Shown: one piece after another, positions 39,881-49,565 of the stretch
Numbering within the stretch: position 1 is the first letter of the stretch
How the letters are laid out: each line of letters starts with the position of its first letter
Source of the DNA: Paraglaciecola sp. MB-3u-78
GTDB lineage: Bacteria; Pseudomonadota; Gammaproteobacteria; Enterobacterales; Alteromonadaceae
Assembly (NCBI RefSeq): GCF_002835935.1
Contig: NZ_PJCF01000003.1
Coordinates: forward strand, 496,001-560,000
Direction: 5' to 3'
Length of the DNA: 64,000 nt
The notes under the pieces: generated by a model
Databases searched by the model: none
What the model was told of the DNA's origin: nothing
What the model saw: only the letters and a program-made list of their open reading frames with translations
Program-made: the position numbers and the translations under genes

Positions 39881-40129
39881 ACAAACGCTCTTCAGTAACC
39901 TCAAGTTTGCCTGATAATTTTTCAGTTAGATAATTTGGCTATTGCATAGCAAATCTGATATTCGTTTTTACGCCCACTTTAGTTTTGTGTTTGATATTAA
40001 GGTCTGCCAAAAAAAACATGCCTGAATTCATCATCGATATTTAACAAATATGATATACAAACTGCCTTTGCTCTATACAATAACCGCGATTAACACACAT
40101 TCAACTTAGAGTATTAAAAAGGGCATCCC

Positions 40130-41794
40130 TTGAAGATTTTTAACACTATTAATCGAAACAGTTTGAAGGGAGATATTTTAGGGGGCTTAACTGCCGCTAT
40201 CGTGTCCTTACCTTTGGCTTTAGCATTCGGTTTAGCCTCAGGAGCAGGGCCAGAAGCAGGTCTGTATGGAGCCATTATTATAGGCTTTTTTGCGGCACTA
40301 TTTGGCGGTACCCCTACATTAATATCAGAGCCCACAGGTCCTATGACAGTGATCATGGCAGCTGTGGTGACGGCTATGGTCGCGCGCTATCCTGATACGG
40401 GTTTAGCCATGGCATTTACCGTAGTTATGATTGCGGGGGTCACCCAAATATTATTTGGCGTATTGAAGTTAGGTAAATACATTACCTTGATGCCCTATAG
40501 CGTGATCAGCGGCTTTATGTCAGGCATTGGTTGTATATTAATCATCATGCAGTTTGCACCTGCGGTGGGAGTGACAGCTCCGTCTGGTGGCGTTACCGGA
40601 GCGATAATCGCTTTTCCAGAGACCTTACGTCATATCAGTATTACGGAGTTGGGTATGGCCCTAGGCACCCTGCTCTTAATCTTATTTACACCCCGTAAAG
40701 TGAAACAGTGGGTGCCACCACAATTGATTGCGCTGGTGGTTATTTCGTTAATCTCAGTGTTTTTACTGACCGACCCAGATATAAAACGTATCGGCGAAAT
40801 TGACGTCAGTTTGCCTTCATTAGTATTCCCTACTTTTACCCCTGAATTATTACAAACTATGATACTAGATGGCATTGTGCTGGGTATGCTGGGTTGTATT
40901 GATTCGATGTTAACTTCAGTCATTGCTGACAACCTCACGCGCAGTGAGCACAAATCAGATAAAGAACTGATTGGCCAAGGTTTAGGTAATTTGTTCTCAG
41001 GTTTGTTTGGTGGTTTGCCAGGTGCGGGGGCAACCATGGGTACAGTGGTGAATATCCAAACTGGGGCCAAATCGGCCTTGTCAGGTCTTATCCGTGTGTT
41101 CATATTAATTGTGGCTGTATTTGGTGCATCTGGCCTCATCTCGGTTATTCCTATCGCTGTGCTGGCGGGCATTGCTATCAAGGTGGGCATAGATATTCTG
41201 GATTGGAGTTTTATTAAACGCGCCCATAAAACATCCAAGCAAACCAGTTACATCATGTACGCGGTATTGCTGCTGACAGTCTTTGTTGATTTGGTTGTTG
41301 CCGTAGGGATTGGGGTATTTATTGCGAATATTATTACGATTGAAAAACTCAGTGCTTCACAAGCCAAAAATATTAAAGCTATAAGTGATGTTGACGGTCG
41401 ATTACCCCTTAATAAAGAGCAACGCTCGCTGCTGAATAAAGCCCAAGGACAAATCCTGTATTTTTACTTAAGTGGGACTATGATTTTTGGTGTATCAAAA
41501 GCCCTCTCCAGAGAGCTTGGAAGTTTGGGTGATCACCATGCTTTAATTGTAGATTTAAGCGATGTTTCTTTTTTAGATGACACTATCGCTCTGACTATCG
41601 AAAATTTGATAAAAGATGCACAAGAACTTGATAAACAAGTGGTGATGCTGGTGAATAAGCCCCGCACCAAAGACAAACTAATGCACTTGGGTTTTGAAAC
41701 CCTACTGACCGATGCTGACTTTGTATATGACCGCACCCAAGCGTTAACCTTAGCTCATCAAAAACTTCACAATGCCGGTGTTTTAATTGATTGA
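40130..41794 (+). CDS. SulP-family anion transporter with STAS domain
   Basis: 554 residues from TTG 40130, with AAAGGG 8-9 bases upstream. The SulP core of about 10-14 membrane segments spans about 10-410 (ISEPTGPMTVIMAAVV, VLGMLGCIDSMLTSVIAD, GGLPGAGATMGTVVNI). A C-terminal STAS domain (about 440-535) contains VDLSDVSFLDDTIALTI. In SulP proteins this domain regulates transport. Marine relatives carry sulphate or bicarbonate with Na+; the substrate cannot be told from sequence alone. Confidence 0.93.
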   Translation: MKIFNTINRNSLKGDILGGLTAAIVSLPLALAFGLASGAGPEAGLYGAIIIGFFAALFGGTPTLISEPTGPMTVIMAAVVTAMVARYPDTGLAMAFTVVMIAGVTQILFGVLKLGKYITLMPYSVISGFMSGIGCILIIMQFAPAVGVTAPSGGVTGAIIAFPETLRHISITELGMALGTLLLILFTPRKVKQWVPPQLIALVVISLISVFLLTDPDIKRIGEIDVSLPSLVFPTFTPELLQTMILDGIVLGMLGCIDSMLTSVIADNLTRSEHKSDKELIGQGLGNLFSGLFGGLPGAGATMGTVVNIQTGAKSALSGLIRVFILIVAVFGASGLISVIPIAVLAGIAIKVGIDILDWSFIKRAHKTSKQTSYIMYAVLLLTVFVDLVVAVGIGVFIANIITIEKLSASQAKNIKAISDVDGRLPLNKEQRSLLNKAQGQILYFYLSGTMIFGVSKALSRELGSLGDHHALIVDLSDVSFLDDTIALTIENLIKDAQELDKQVVMLVNKPRTKDKLMHLGFETLLTDADFVYDRTQALTLAHQKLHNAGVLID

Positions 41795-41800
41795 GCTAGG

Positions 41801-41907
41801 TAACCTAACCTGATTTTGGGATAAGCCATACCGTTCAGTACCGCTATTACTGCGCCAATCTTCGTTGAACTTGCTGTACAAGCATATTAAAGTTTGAAAC
41901 TGAAACC
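41801..41907 (+). repeat. Degenerate repeat R3, copy A
   Basis: Starts 7 bases after the SulP stop. Its ends, TAACCTAACCTGATTTTGGG and GTACAAGCATATTAAAGTTT followed by GAAACTG, recur in the same order on the opposite strand at 49421-49205. The spacing between the ends differs (about 60 versus 170 bases). Probably remains of the same IS or MITE. Confidence 0.6.
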
Positions 41908-42561
41908 CCATGAAACCCGCGATTTTGTATATTTAGTTTTTGCCCAAATTATGTAATGTTTGTAACTAGGAAAAGCCAAAGTTTAAACTTGGGGTTTTGT
42001 TTAACAACATACGTTTTAGTCATTATGGCTTCGATTATTTTCTTTTTTACGAATTATCTGACTATCTGAAGGTAACTGCGCAATCTTTCTTTTTTTGGGT
42101 TATGTCGTTTATCTGTCTTTCTCTGGTTTTAGTTGTTTCAGTTGAAGGGTATATTAAACTGTGTATCGCCTTCAAGAAATCGACAAAATCCGCAAAAGAA
42201 AAAGTTAAGAGCTTTTTTAAACGATTTTTTGCGGTTAAAAACTTTAGCAGTGAGCGGCCTTTCTTGCTTACTTCTTTTGGCTGTTGAAAAGAAGTCAGTC
42301 AGACAATATGGATGTTGTTTGAAGAAAGGCATGGATGCCGGTGTGCGAAGCACATTTTTGACTATCAAATTTAATCGAATCTGACAGTTCAAGGAATCAA
42401 CATCTCTTGACCCTATCGATTTGCTGACCCTATCGATTAGGAGCGTCCATATATGTCTTGTTAAATAGCATTAACGATGTCTGTCTTCTTTATACCATCA
42501 GACTATATTGAGCGAAAAAAACCATCATACGATTAATCAACGTTGACTGACGGCAATGAAT
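41908..42561. other. Accessory intergenic DNA, no confident gene
   Basis: Very AT-rich. Overlapping weak frames at 41997-42287 (one hydrophobic stretch, TTG start) and 42133-42384 have no recognisable domain or good ribosome site and I do not call them. At 42408-42421 and 42425-42438 the 14-base word TGACCCTATCGATT occurs twice, 17 bases apart; each contains the palindrome ATCGAT. Confidence 0.5.
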
Positions 42562-42832
42562 TCCGGACATTCAGCCCAAGCACCACCTCAGATAAGTCTG
42601 TTTGAATAAAAGCCGTTCATCATCATAAACAAAAGCATTATTCAAAACTGGTTAGCACAACAGTGGGAGGCGCTTTTTTTTAATTCTGAATTATGTAAAA
42701 ACAGTTGATTAATAGACGAAAAATAACCGAGTTTCACTCCCTCAAGGATATAAAAGAGAGGTAAATACGGAAAATATGAGGCACCATGTATTTTGATTTT
42801 ATGAAAAATGACGTTTTATTTTACCTATACTC
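42562..42832 (-). repeat. Dispersed repeat R1, copy 3 (full length, inverted)
   Basis: Reverse complement of the 9976-10239 repeat over about 270 bases, from GAGTATAGGTAAAATAAAAC (42832) to TCCGGA (42562). It shares blocks missing from copy 1. Copies 1, 2 and 3 differ by scattered substitutions and small gaps, so the copies are old. Confidence 0.87.
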
Positions 42833-42954
42833 TTAAAGCTAGCAATCCGTTCTATTGTCCAAACGCTGCCAACTGAACCCACGAAAATCAATGCTATTCG
42901 GGCAATAATTTCGGCTTTTAGCACTTTGTGCAGTAGTGCTATTAAGGCAAACAA

Positions 42955-43221
42955 CAAAACTGGGATATCTCGAAGTTATCGATTCGCCGTCCTTACAAAA
43001 CTAAAGCTTCTCAACACCCACTTGGCCTGACTAAAAAAGAACAGCAAGTTTTGGTGTTACTAGCAAAAGGCGAGAATAGCAAAGAAATTTCCCTTCAGTT
43101 GTCTCGCTCACTACGAACGGTTGAACATCATGTTACTTGATTTTTAACCAAACTTAATGCACCAAACCGCATGGCTGTATTGTTGCGAGTGCAAAACGAA
43201 CCATGGTTGTTGCCGGAATAA
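42955..43221 (+). pseudogene. LuxR/NarL-type DNA-binding domain relic
   Basis: One frame reads KLSIRRPYKTKASQHPLG, LTKKEQQVLVLLAKGENSKE, ISLQLSRSLRTVEHHVT, a TGA at 43138, then FLTKLNAPNRMAVLLRVQNE ending at 43221. This is a complete C-terminal helix-turn-helix with one nonsense codon inside the last helices. A stop before 42955 cuts it off from any sensor domain. It lies next to repeat R1 and faces the end of the lipoxygenase gene. Confidence 0.75.
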
Positions 43222-43325
43222 GAGCAGAAGCTGGCATAATTAGGAAGCGTAAAAGGCGCAACTAAGCTACCAAGAAGACTCGTTACTGAAGCCTAATTGG
43301 TGAGCACGCTGTGCCTTAGTTTACG

Positions 43326-45365
43326 TTAATACTGGATACCGGCCGTAAGACAGCATTCCATTCTAGTTTCCGCCACATCCTTGTCGTCGGTTCCTGGCAT
43401 AAGCTTGGGAAAGCCGTATTTATTCATAATTGCAGGAATGTCTTTTTCCTTATGTGAACCATAAAGTACAGGCTCACCTTTTTTATTATAGTACTTTGCG
43501 TTAACTTTCATCAGACTTAACTGAAACTCTTCACGCAGGCCTTGTAAATCAAGTCGCTGCGCTTCCGTTAATACCGGTCTTCCTGCTTTCACCCATTCTG
43601 CTCTCAATACTTTCATTTTAGGAGGCAATTGGTCTTCCGGGATTAAAAATTCGTACTCACAATCATAGATTAAAGTGGTACTGTGTGGTCTATAAAACAA
43701 TAGATCTGCCATTTTAGTGTAGATCAAATCAGTGGGCCAGCAAAGCGGTACGCTACCTTCAGTTAGTTTAGCCTCTTCAATCTCTGAAATCAGCTTATCG
43801 CCAAGTTTATCAATGATAAAGCCAATCGGCCCGCCTTCTTTCTTGAGCAATCGCTGAATTATATCTTCGATACCTTTAACGGCACCAGTTAGGTATTTGA
43901 CCCCTTTTTCTCCAAGCGCTTCAGCTATCGTTTCTTCCACTACTGTATCGTTTGAGGCCGGTGGCCTTACGCGAATAATAAAGGGCACAGGGTCTGTGTC
44001 GATCATCATATGTAATACGCTATGGTCAGAGGTATGAACAATCGCAGCATTCCAGATCACTATTGCTAGCACTTTAGTCAACACTTCTTTATCACAGATC
44101 GCTATCTCATCTGGAAACAAAGGCATATATTTTGATATCTCATGTGCCCAACGTTGGATCTCAAGCCAAATAATATCTTCTTGTTCTGGGGAGCTTGTTG
44201 GATCTGGTAACTTGTTTACAAAATCTCTCACAAAACTCAAAATTGGCGTGTAATAGTCTTTCAAATACTCACCGTATCGTGACGCATCAAGTCCAATAAA
44301 CGACTTGATGGGGCCACCTTCCAGATTATCGGGGTCCATAATTTCATCAGGATCGAGGCTGAAACCATAACGTGGGTAAGAGGTGTTGTTGCCGTCCCAA
44401 TAGTATTTTGATCCAGCCCAACTAAATGGAATTAGTTTTCGAATTTCTTCACCATTGGCAACAACCGGGCTCCATGGATACCAGGTATTACGGTTAATGA
44501 TTGAGCGTTCTCCTTCCAATACCACGTTGTCGACGGGTAAGGTCAAACGAAAATGCGGCATCAGTAATTGCTGAACAGGGTGCCAGCGAGGAAATACCGA
44601 CTTGGTAATTGCGTTTATGGTATCGGAGGGAAAGTGCACCTTAATATGGTCAACTAGATTAATTCTGTGGATTGCACCTTGCAGTACAAAATATTTCGCC
44701 AACCACCACGCAGACGATGACTGGTGCTTCTTCGCGTCAAAAACAAGATTTTCGTTGAACTCATATTTACCTTTGTCGTTCTTGTCTGCAAGTGCAATGG
44801 CGACCAATTCGTAGTTCCATTTAGTATCGTCAGTGAGTGGCAGTTTTCGACGCACAATCGCAATTGCGGGCGCAACATACTCACCTTCCCAAGGTTTTTC
44901 CACTACTCGCATACAAGATTGGTCAGATTTCAAGTATTGATAATTAGCATCGTCTTTTACTCCAAACAAAGCTTCATCAGCAGGATCAAGCAGCCCTAAA
45001 TATTTGCTGTATAGGCTCTCTGTGATGAGTTCTGTGAAGTGTGTATCAGTTAATGGTGCATAACCTGCAATCCCATATTTCTCGAATCTATCGCGTGCGA
45101 ATTCCGCACTTTTAAACCCAAATGGCGATGGATGCTTTTCGGTGCCTAGTGCGTTTTGCGTGTAGTAGTTACCTACATTTTCTTGCCAGTCTGCCCGTTC
45201 TTCATCAGGAAGGTTTGAGACGGTAGGCGCCTGACCATAGGGATAGTCGAATGACGTTTCTGGCCATGGTTCATTGTTTGGGTATAAAAATTCGTCGGTT
45301 CGGTATTGCATACCTAAAGTTTGTCTTTGACGTGCATAGAAGTGAGAAAAGTTGTTAGTAGTCAT
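43326..45365 (-). CDS. Lipoxygenase-like protein
   Basis: 679 residues. The lipoxygenase core is suggested by WWLAKYFVLQGAIHRINLVD, H240-IKVH-F, then WHPVQQLLMPHFRLTLPVDN and RSIINRNTW, in the family order and spacing. Later come VLAIVIWNAAIVHTSDHSVL with H444-x3-H448, fitting the third and fourth iron ligands. The first ligand, expected five residues before H240, is Ile235; the nearest His is H233. The chain ends in Tyr rather than the usual Ile. No signal peptide. AAGGGAC precedes ATG 45365. It lies 150 bases after the STAND ATPase gene on the same strand and may share its transcript. If active it would oxygenate polyunsaturated fatty acids. Assignment is moderate because similarity outside the core is low. 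Confidence 0.62.
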   Translation of the reverse strand: MTTNNFSHFYARQRQTLGMQYRTDEFLYPNNEPWPETSFDYPYGQAPTVSNLPDEERADWQENVGNYYTQNALGTEKHPSPFGFKSAEFARDRFEKYGIAGYAPLTDTHFTELITESLYSKYLGLLDPADEALFGVKDDANYQYLKSDQSCMRVVEKPWEGEYVAPAIAIVRRKLPLTDDTKWNYELVAIALADKNDKGKYEFNENLVFDAKKHQSSSAWWLAKYFVLQGAIHRINLVDHIKVHFPSDTINAITKSVFPRWHPVQQLLMPHFRLTLPVDNVVLEGERSIINRNTWYPWSPVVANGEEIRKLIPFSWAGSKYYWDGNNTSYPRYGFSLDPDEIMDPDNLEGGPIKSFIGLDASRYGEYLKDYYTPILSFVRDFVNKLPDPTSSPEQEDIIWLEIQRWAHEISKYMPLFPDEIAICDKEVLTKVLAIVIWNAAIVHTSDHSVLHMMIDTDPVPFIIRVRPPASNDTVVEETIAEALGEKGVKYLTGAVKGIEDIIQRLLKKEGGPIGFIIDKLGDKLISEIEEAKLTEGSVPLCWPTDLIYTKMADLLFYRPHSTTLIYDCEYEFLIPEDQLPPKMKVLRAEWVKAGRPVLTEAQRLDLQGLREEFQLSLMKVNAKYYNKKGEPVLYGSHKEKDIPAIMNKYGFPKLMPGTDDKDVAETRMECCLTAGIQY

Positions 45366-45515
45366 TATTCTGTCCCTTTTATTTATTGCTAGATCTTCAA
45401 TTAAATATCTTCAGTCAGTTCAACTGCCTTTTTGCGAATCATACTTATTGTGATTAATAGCTTTAGCGCAACCGTGCGCTAGTAATAATACGACTAAATT
45501 TATTGCTCTTATTCC

Positions 45516-48500
45516 CTATACGAATTCTTCGGAAAATTTATGAACTTTGCCAGCCGCTATGGTGCCATCGCCGTCTCTCAGTTCTTGCGTGGCTTGCTCG
45601 ATTGTTTCTCGCGCCGCGCTTTTGTCTGTGAGAGCTTGAAATTCTACCAAATCAGCCAAACTCTTTATTCCCCAGCCAAACATGCCTCTTGTCTCAGCTA
45701 GGTGAATACTTTCACACCAGTATTTTATAGCATCCTTTGCCTGTCCACTTGCTGCACAAAGCTTCGCTTTACATCGGTAAAGTTCGCTTTCTGCCCAACG
45801 TTCGTTAGTATCTTCCACCAGCTTAAATGCCTGATCAAGAACTGTTTTAGCTTTTTCAAGTTGACCTGACTTTACGCATGCTTGAGCAAGTAGCGTTAGC
45901 CAACATGGAACATAGGCCTGCGAACCAATGCTCTGCCAGGCTACTATACTTTGTTCAACTTGCTTTGTGCCCATTTCCAATTCGCCACTGTTGCAAAGGA
46001 TAAGACCATCGATCGCATTGCTCTGTATCTGGAATGCGAGTAAACCGTATTCTTCCGCTAAACATCTAAGTTCAGGACTGAGTTTAGCTACCGTAACAAA
46101 ATCATCGGCAAAGACTGCTTGCCATGCTTTCATTGCAAGGCAAAAACCTCTTGTTTGAGGATGCTTGAATTGTGTATTGCTTAGACTCAATGCCTCAGTA
46201 TACTCTTCTACTGCGGCTTGATTGCCAACCAAATAATAGGTCCATAATAGGAACACTTGCGCCATCACGTTAGGGTCTTGGCCATAGATAAAAGCATGGT
46301 CGCCGTGCAAATTAGGCTCATAAGTTTCCCTGCATCTGAGTAGGTTTTTCTCTGCCTCACCCAAGCGTCCTAAATAGAAGTTACTTAAGCCTAGTAACAT
46401 TTCTACTTCCACCTGCATATTGCAAACAGGATCTGCGTTATCGTTTATTAGTGTCTGCATGTCCAATGCAGTTTTATGCGATTTTTCATGCTGTCCGTTG
46501 ACCATATAATAAGTACAGACACTAAACAGTGCTAAAAAGCGCGACGCTACATCAGTGACAGACTCACACAAGGTGAGGGCTCTCTGACCTACTTCTGCAA
46601 TTTCATCAGAGCTATATCCAAAAAGAGCAATTATTGATGGGATTTTTTGAGTCTGAATATCTAGTTCTAATTTGTTCCGCTCGCCATTTTCGGGCAACTT
46701 GGATAAAACCTGCAACGCATTAGTGCATAGTTGGTGCGATTCTTGATCTGCAGAAGCTCTGCGTGCCACCGCTGCAGCCTTCAACCAATAATGAATAGCT
46801 TTATGTTGATTCTCGCTAGTTCCTGGAGCGTTGGAATAGTGCAGCGCGACTACCTCTGGATGAGGTGTCCACAGACCTGAAAATATACTTTCTAAGGAAT
46901 GTGCCACACATAAGTGATAGCTTTCGCGAGTAGATTTGAGCATCGACACGTAAGCCGCTTCCTGAAGTAATGCGTGTTTAAACAAATAGCTTGATGTTTC
47001 TCCGCTACCTCGACAACTAATCAATTCAAGTTTTACCAGCTCACCGAGATGTTCATGAATTTGCTCTGAGGTTAAGTCTGTATTTGCCTTTAGTAGTGTA
47101 TAGCTAAACTCCCGGCCAATAATAGAACCTAGGTTTAGCAACTGCTTAGCAGCACCTAAATGATGAAGCCGTGCGCTTAAAGATTCCTGTAATGTGTTTG
47201 GAATCACCAGTGAAACTTTATCATCTGGTCCCTTCGATTCTAGAGCTTGAAGTACCGACTTTGTATATTCCTCAATAAATAAAGGTACACCATCTGACTT
47301 CGCAACAATTGCCTCCCGCACGTCATCATTAATAATACCTGTCGAATCTATAGAGAGTGCCAACTGATTTGCTTGAGCGGCAGTCAGACGTTTTATATTC
47401 AATAAGCTAACGTGAGAATAATCTGTCCATGCGGTTTTGAACTGCGGCCGGAACGTGATTAACACTAACAACGACTCAGTAGGCGATTGTGCGAGCAGAA
47501 GGTCTAAAAATTCAACGCTTGTGGAATCAGCCCAATGCACGTCTTCTACCAAAATATAAGTTGGTGTTGTTGCTACCTCCTTGATGATAATTTGTAGCAA
47601 CGCTTGCAGCAATAATTGCTTTTGTTTTCCGGGCTCAACCCCAATAATTTCTTGTTCGCACTCTATTGACAACATTTGTGCAATCAATGGCAGGTATTGA
47701 TGTGTAGACAGCTCATTAGCTATTAAAAGCTCTCTAAGCTTCTCTATTTTTTTGTCATGTTCGTCTGCTTCATCGAACTGCAAAATACTATGTGAGAATA
47801 AATTAGCGACAGGGTAGAGTGTAGAGTTGTTGTGGTAAGACGAGCATTGCAGAATTAACGTTCGTACATTTTCTTCGATCGCAATTTTTGAGCTAATCGC
47901 GTTGACTAAGGTGGACTTTCCGTTGCCTGCATCGCCGCGCAACAATACTACTTGGCCATTACCTTCTTTCGCCATTAACCAGCTTTCATCCAACAAGTCC
48001 ATTTCGCGCTCGCGGCCAATCATCAGATGGCTATTTAGGGTCAACTTCGATCCTTGAATTCCTATTTCTTCGGGTCTATACACCTGAATGGGTTCTGAGC
48101 CACCTGGCATCTGAATAGTTTGGACCATTTTACATTCGAGCTTGCCTTTCAGCATTTGGAAAACATCATGGCTCAGATTGGTCTCATTAGCAGCACTACC
48201 AAGTTGCAGCGTAGACACTAATTTTAATACCGAACCAATGTTGCTAACCCACTTATTGACAGTCTTGTCTGCTAGTTCTTCTACAATACCAAAGCCGCAA
48301 TGTAGGGCAAGATTAAGTTGAATCTGAATTCCATTATTCTCGGCATGACTTTTATTAAAAACCTTCAGGTACTTCATCATCTCTTGTGAAGCTACTACTG
48401 CTCGCAGAGCATCATCTTCATGAGCAACTCGTACACCAAAGTAAGCAGTAACTAGCTCTGTGTCGTTAGCGGCAAGATAGCCTTCATATTTCTCAACAAT

Positions 48501-49019
48501 ATTTGTAAATTCAGCAACGATATCAGGCAAAACTCTGCGAAACTGTTCCTGATGATCTTCAGTGCCATGAGCATCAATTGGAGAAATAGCACATTGGACC
48601 ACGGTTATCATCCGACGTTCTGGGTCACTTGTTTGCAGTGGCTCAGGTACTTCTTCCCGCTCTTTTTCGTCCAATAAATGTTCAGTTTTTTCTATTTGCT
48701 GTATAGGTTCGGCATCTTTGGTAAGGAAAATGCCCGCCCTAGTGATATCAAAAAACCATGCCATGAGCATTACAACTGGCGATGCAGCGTAAACGGTAAT
48801 GATGAGTGCTTGTAATATCCACGCCGGGGCTTCAAATGCAGTTAGGATGACATTGGCGACTTCAATCACTATCCAAGAGGAGATAATATAAGCCACAGCG
48901 GTCGACAAGACGCGACGACGTTTGGCCTCAAAGTAGAGTCCGCTAGGTTTCTTTTTAGCATCGATTTTATTCGACACAGTAGTATCTTTATCAGATTGTG
49001 GTTCTTCTGATTTACTCAT
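45516..49019 (-). CDS. Membrane-anchored cyclase-like / STAND ATPase / TPR protein
   Basis: About 1167 residues from ATG 49019 (a GTG at 49040 is in frame; numbers here count from it). Two membrane segments (about 48-98; AVAYIISSWIVIEVANVILT) precede a class III nucleotidyl cyclase-like domain (about 143-325). The first metal Asp is lost (CAISPIDAHG for CDLVGST-type) and the NIGSVLKL motif lacks the usual Arg, so it is probably a dead cyclase used for sensing. An AAA_16/STAND ATPase follows with Walker A GDAGNGKST (369-377) and Walker B YILVEDVHWAD. About 500 residues of TPR-like helices complete it. Such proteins act as ligand-driven switches. It lies upstream of the lipoxygenase-like gene in the same direction. 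Confidence 0.88.
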   Translation of the reverse strand: MSKSEEPQSDKDTTVSNKIDAKKKPSGLYFEAKRRRVLSTAVAYIISSWIVIEVANVILTAFEAPAWILQALIITVYAASPVVMLMAWFFDITRAGIFLTKDAEPIQQIEKTEHLLDEKEREEVPEPLQTSDPERRMITVVQCAISPIDAHGTEDHQEQFRRVLPDIVAEFTNIVEKYEGYLAANDTELVTAYFGVRVAHEDDALRAVVASQEMMKYLKVFNKSHAENNGIQIQLNLALHCGFGIVEELADKTVNKWVSNIGSVLKLVSTLQLGSAANETNLSHDVFQMLKGKLECKMVQTIQMPGGSEPIQVYRPEEIGIQGSKLTLNSHLMIGREREMDLLDESWLMAKEGNGQVVLLRGDAGNGKSTLVNAISSKIAIEENVRTLILQCSSYHNNSTLYPVANLFSHSILQFDEADEHDKKIEKLRELLIANELSTHQYLPLIAQMLSIECEQEIIGVEPGKQKQLLLQALLQIIIKEVATTPTYILVEDVHWADSTSVEFLDLLLAQSPTESLLVLITFRPQFKTAWTDYSHVSLLNIKRLTAAQANQLALSIDSTGIINDDVREAIVAKSDGVPLFIEEYTKSVLQALESKGPDDKVSLVIPNTLQESLSARLHHLGAAKQLLNLGSIIGREFSYTLLKANTDLTSEQIHEHLGELVKLELISCRGSGETSSYLFKHALLQEAAYVSMLKSTRESYHLCVAHSLESIFSGLWTPHPEVVALHYSNAPGTSENQHKAIHYWLKAAAVARRASADQESHQLCTNALQVLSKLPENGERNKLELDIQTQKIPSIIALFGYSSDEIAEVGQRALTLCESVTDVASRFLALFSVCTYYMVNGQHEKSHKTALDMQTLINDNADPVCNMQVEVEMLLGLSNFYLGRLGEAEKNLLRCRETYEPNLHGDHAFIYGQDPNVMAQVFLLWTYYLVGNQAAVEEYTEALSLSNTQFKHPQTRGFCLAMKAWQAVFADDFVTVAKLSPELRCLAEEYGLLAFQIQSNAIDGLILCNSGELEMGTKQVEQSIVAWQSIGSQAYVPCWLTLLAQACVKSGQLEKAKTVLDQAFKLVEDTNERWAESELYRCKAKLCAASGQAKDAIKYWCESIHLAETRGMFGWGIKSLADLVEFQALTDKSAARETIEQATQELRDGDGTIAAGKVHKFSEEFV

Positions 49020-49164
49020 AATTCCATTTGGTTTATCCACATATTATGAATCAAGATTACTCTAGTCAATCACACCATTCAAGAGAATTTGCCTGCGGGG
49101 TTGTTCGTTTACCATCCATTTGTCCCTTAAACATTACCAACGCTCAATGACTGGTTATGGCACA

Positions 49165-49184
49165 AACCCGTCGGACAGCGGGTT
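49165..49184. terminator. Terminator-like hairpin
   Basis: Stem AACCCG / CGGGTT with an 8-base loop, followed by TTATTT. An outer CACAA / TTGTG pair extends it. It lies upstream of the STAND gene, so it would end transcription coming from the left only if a relic gene was there; its purpose is unclear. Confidence 0.5.
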
Positions 49185-49204
49185 TTATTTAGTTGTGCGA
49201 GTTT

Positions 49205-49421
49205 CAAACATTAATTCCCAGTTTCAAACTTTAATATGCTCGTACACTTGCTCTCAATAGCTGGCTATTCCTTCACAAGCTCGCCTCGATAAACACAGTA
49301 ATATCAGCACTGGATGCATTAAATACCTTAGCAAATCAGTTGTTACGTCCTAACGTACTGTTTTTATTAAAAATATTTTTAGGATCGCGGCACGTCTTAA
49401 CCCAAGTTCAGGTTAGGTAAC
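49205..49421 (-). repeat. Degenerate repeat R3, copy B (inverted to copy A)
   Basis: On the minus strand it begins TTACCTAACCTGAACTTGGG and ends GAGCATATTAAAGTTTGAAA, the same end blocks as copy A at 41801-41907. An extra copy of GTTTCAAACATTAAT lies just outside. With copy A it brackets the lipoxygenase/STAND segment in inverted orientation. The rest of 49041-49565 shows nothing assignable. Confidence 0.6.
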
Positions 49422-49565
49422 AAAATCATTGGGGATGAAAGTAATATCGAATAACAAAGGTAAATTGGAATAATAAAGGTTGGTGCTGTGTTGAAGTGAT
49501 CTTGATCTTTGCTTGCAGGGTATAATTTGGCATGATTTTAGCATTATTTATTATCCGGAATATTG

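Noticed and set aside
40630-41238. 202-codon antisense frame inside the SulP gene
   Set aside because: It is a shadow of a strongly conserved coding sequence on the other strand and has no domain of its own.
41997-42384. Two overlapping small frames as possible membrane protein or toxin genes
   Set aside because: TTG or poor starts, no ribosome site, no domain, different frames over the same AT-rich DNA.
42408-42438. Repeated 14-base word as a CRISPR array
   Set aside because: Only two units, a 3-base gap in place of a spacer, and no cas gene anywhere in the window.
43326-49019. Calling the lipoxygenase/STAND pair a phage-defence system
   Set aside because: Domain content and repeats fit such an idea but nothing in the sequence shows it; kept only as a hypothesis in the findings.
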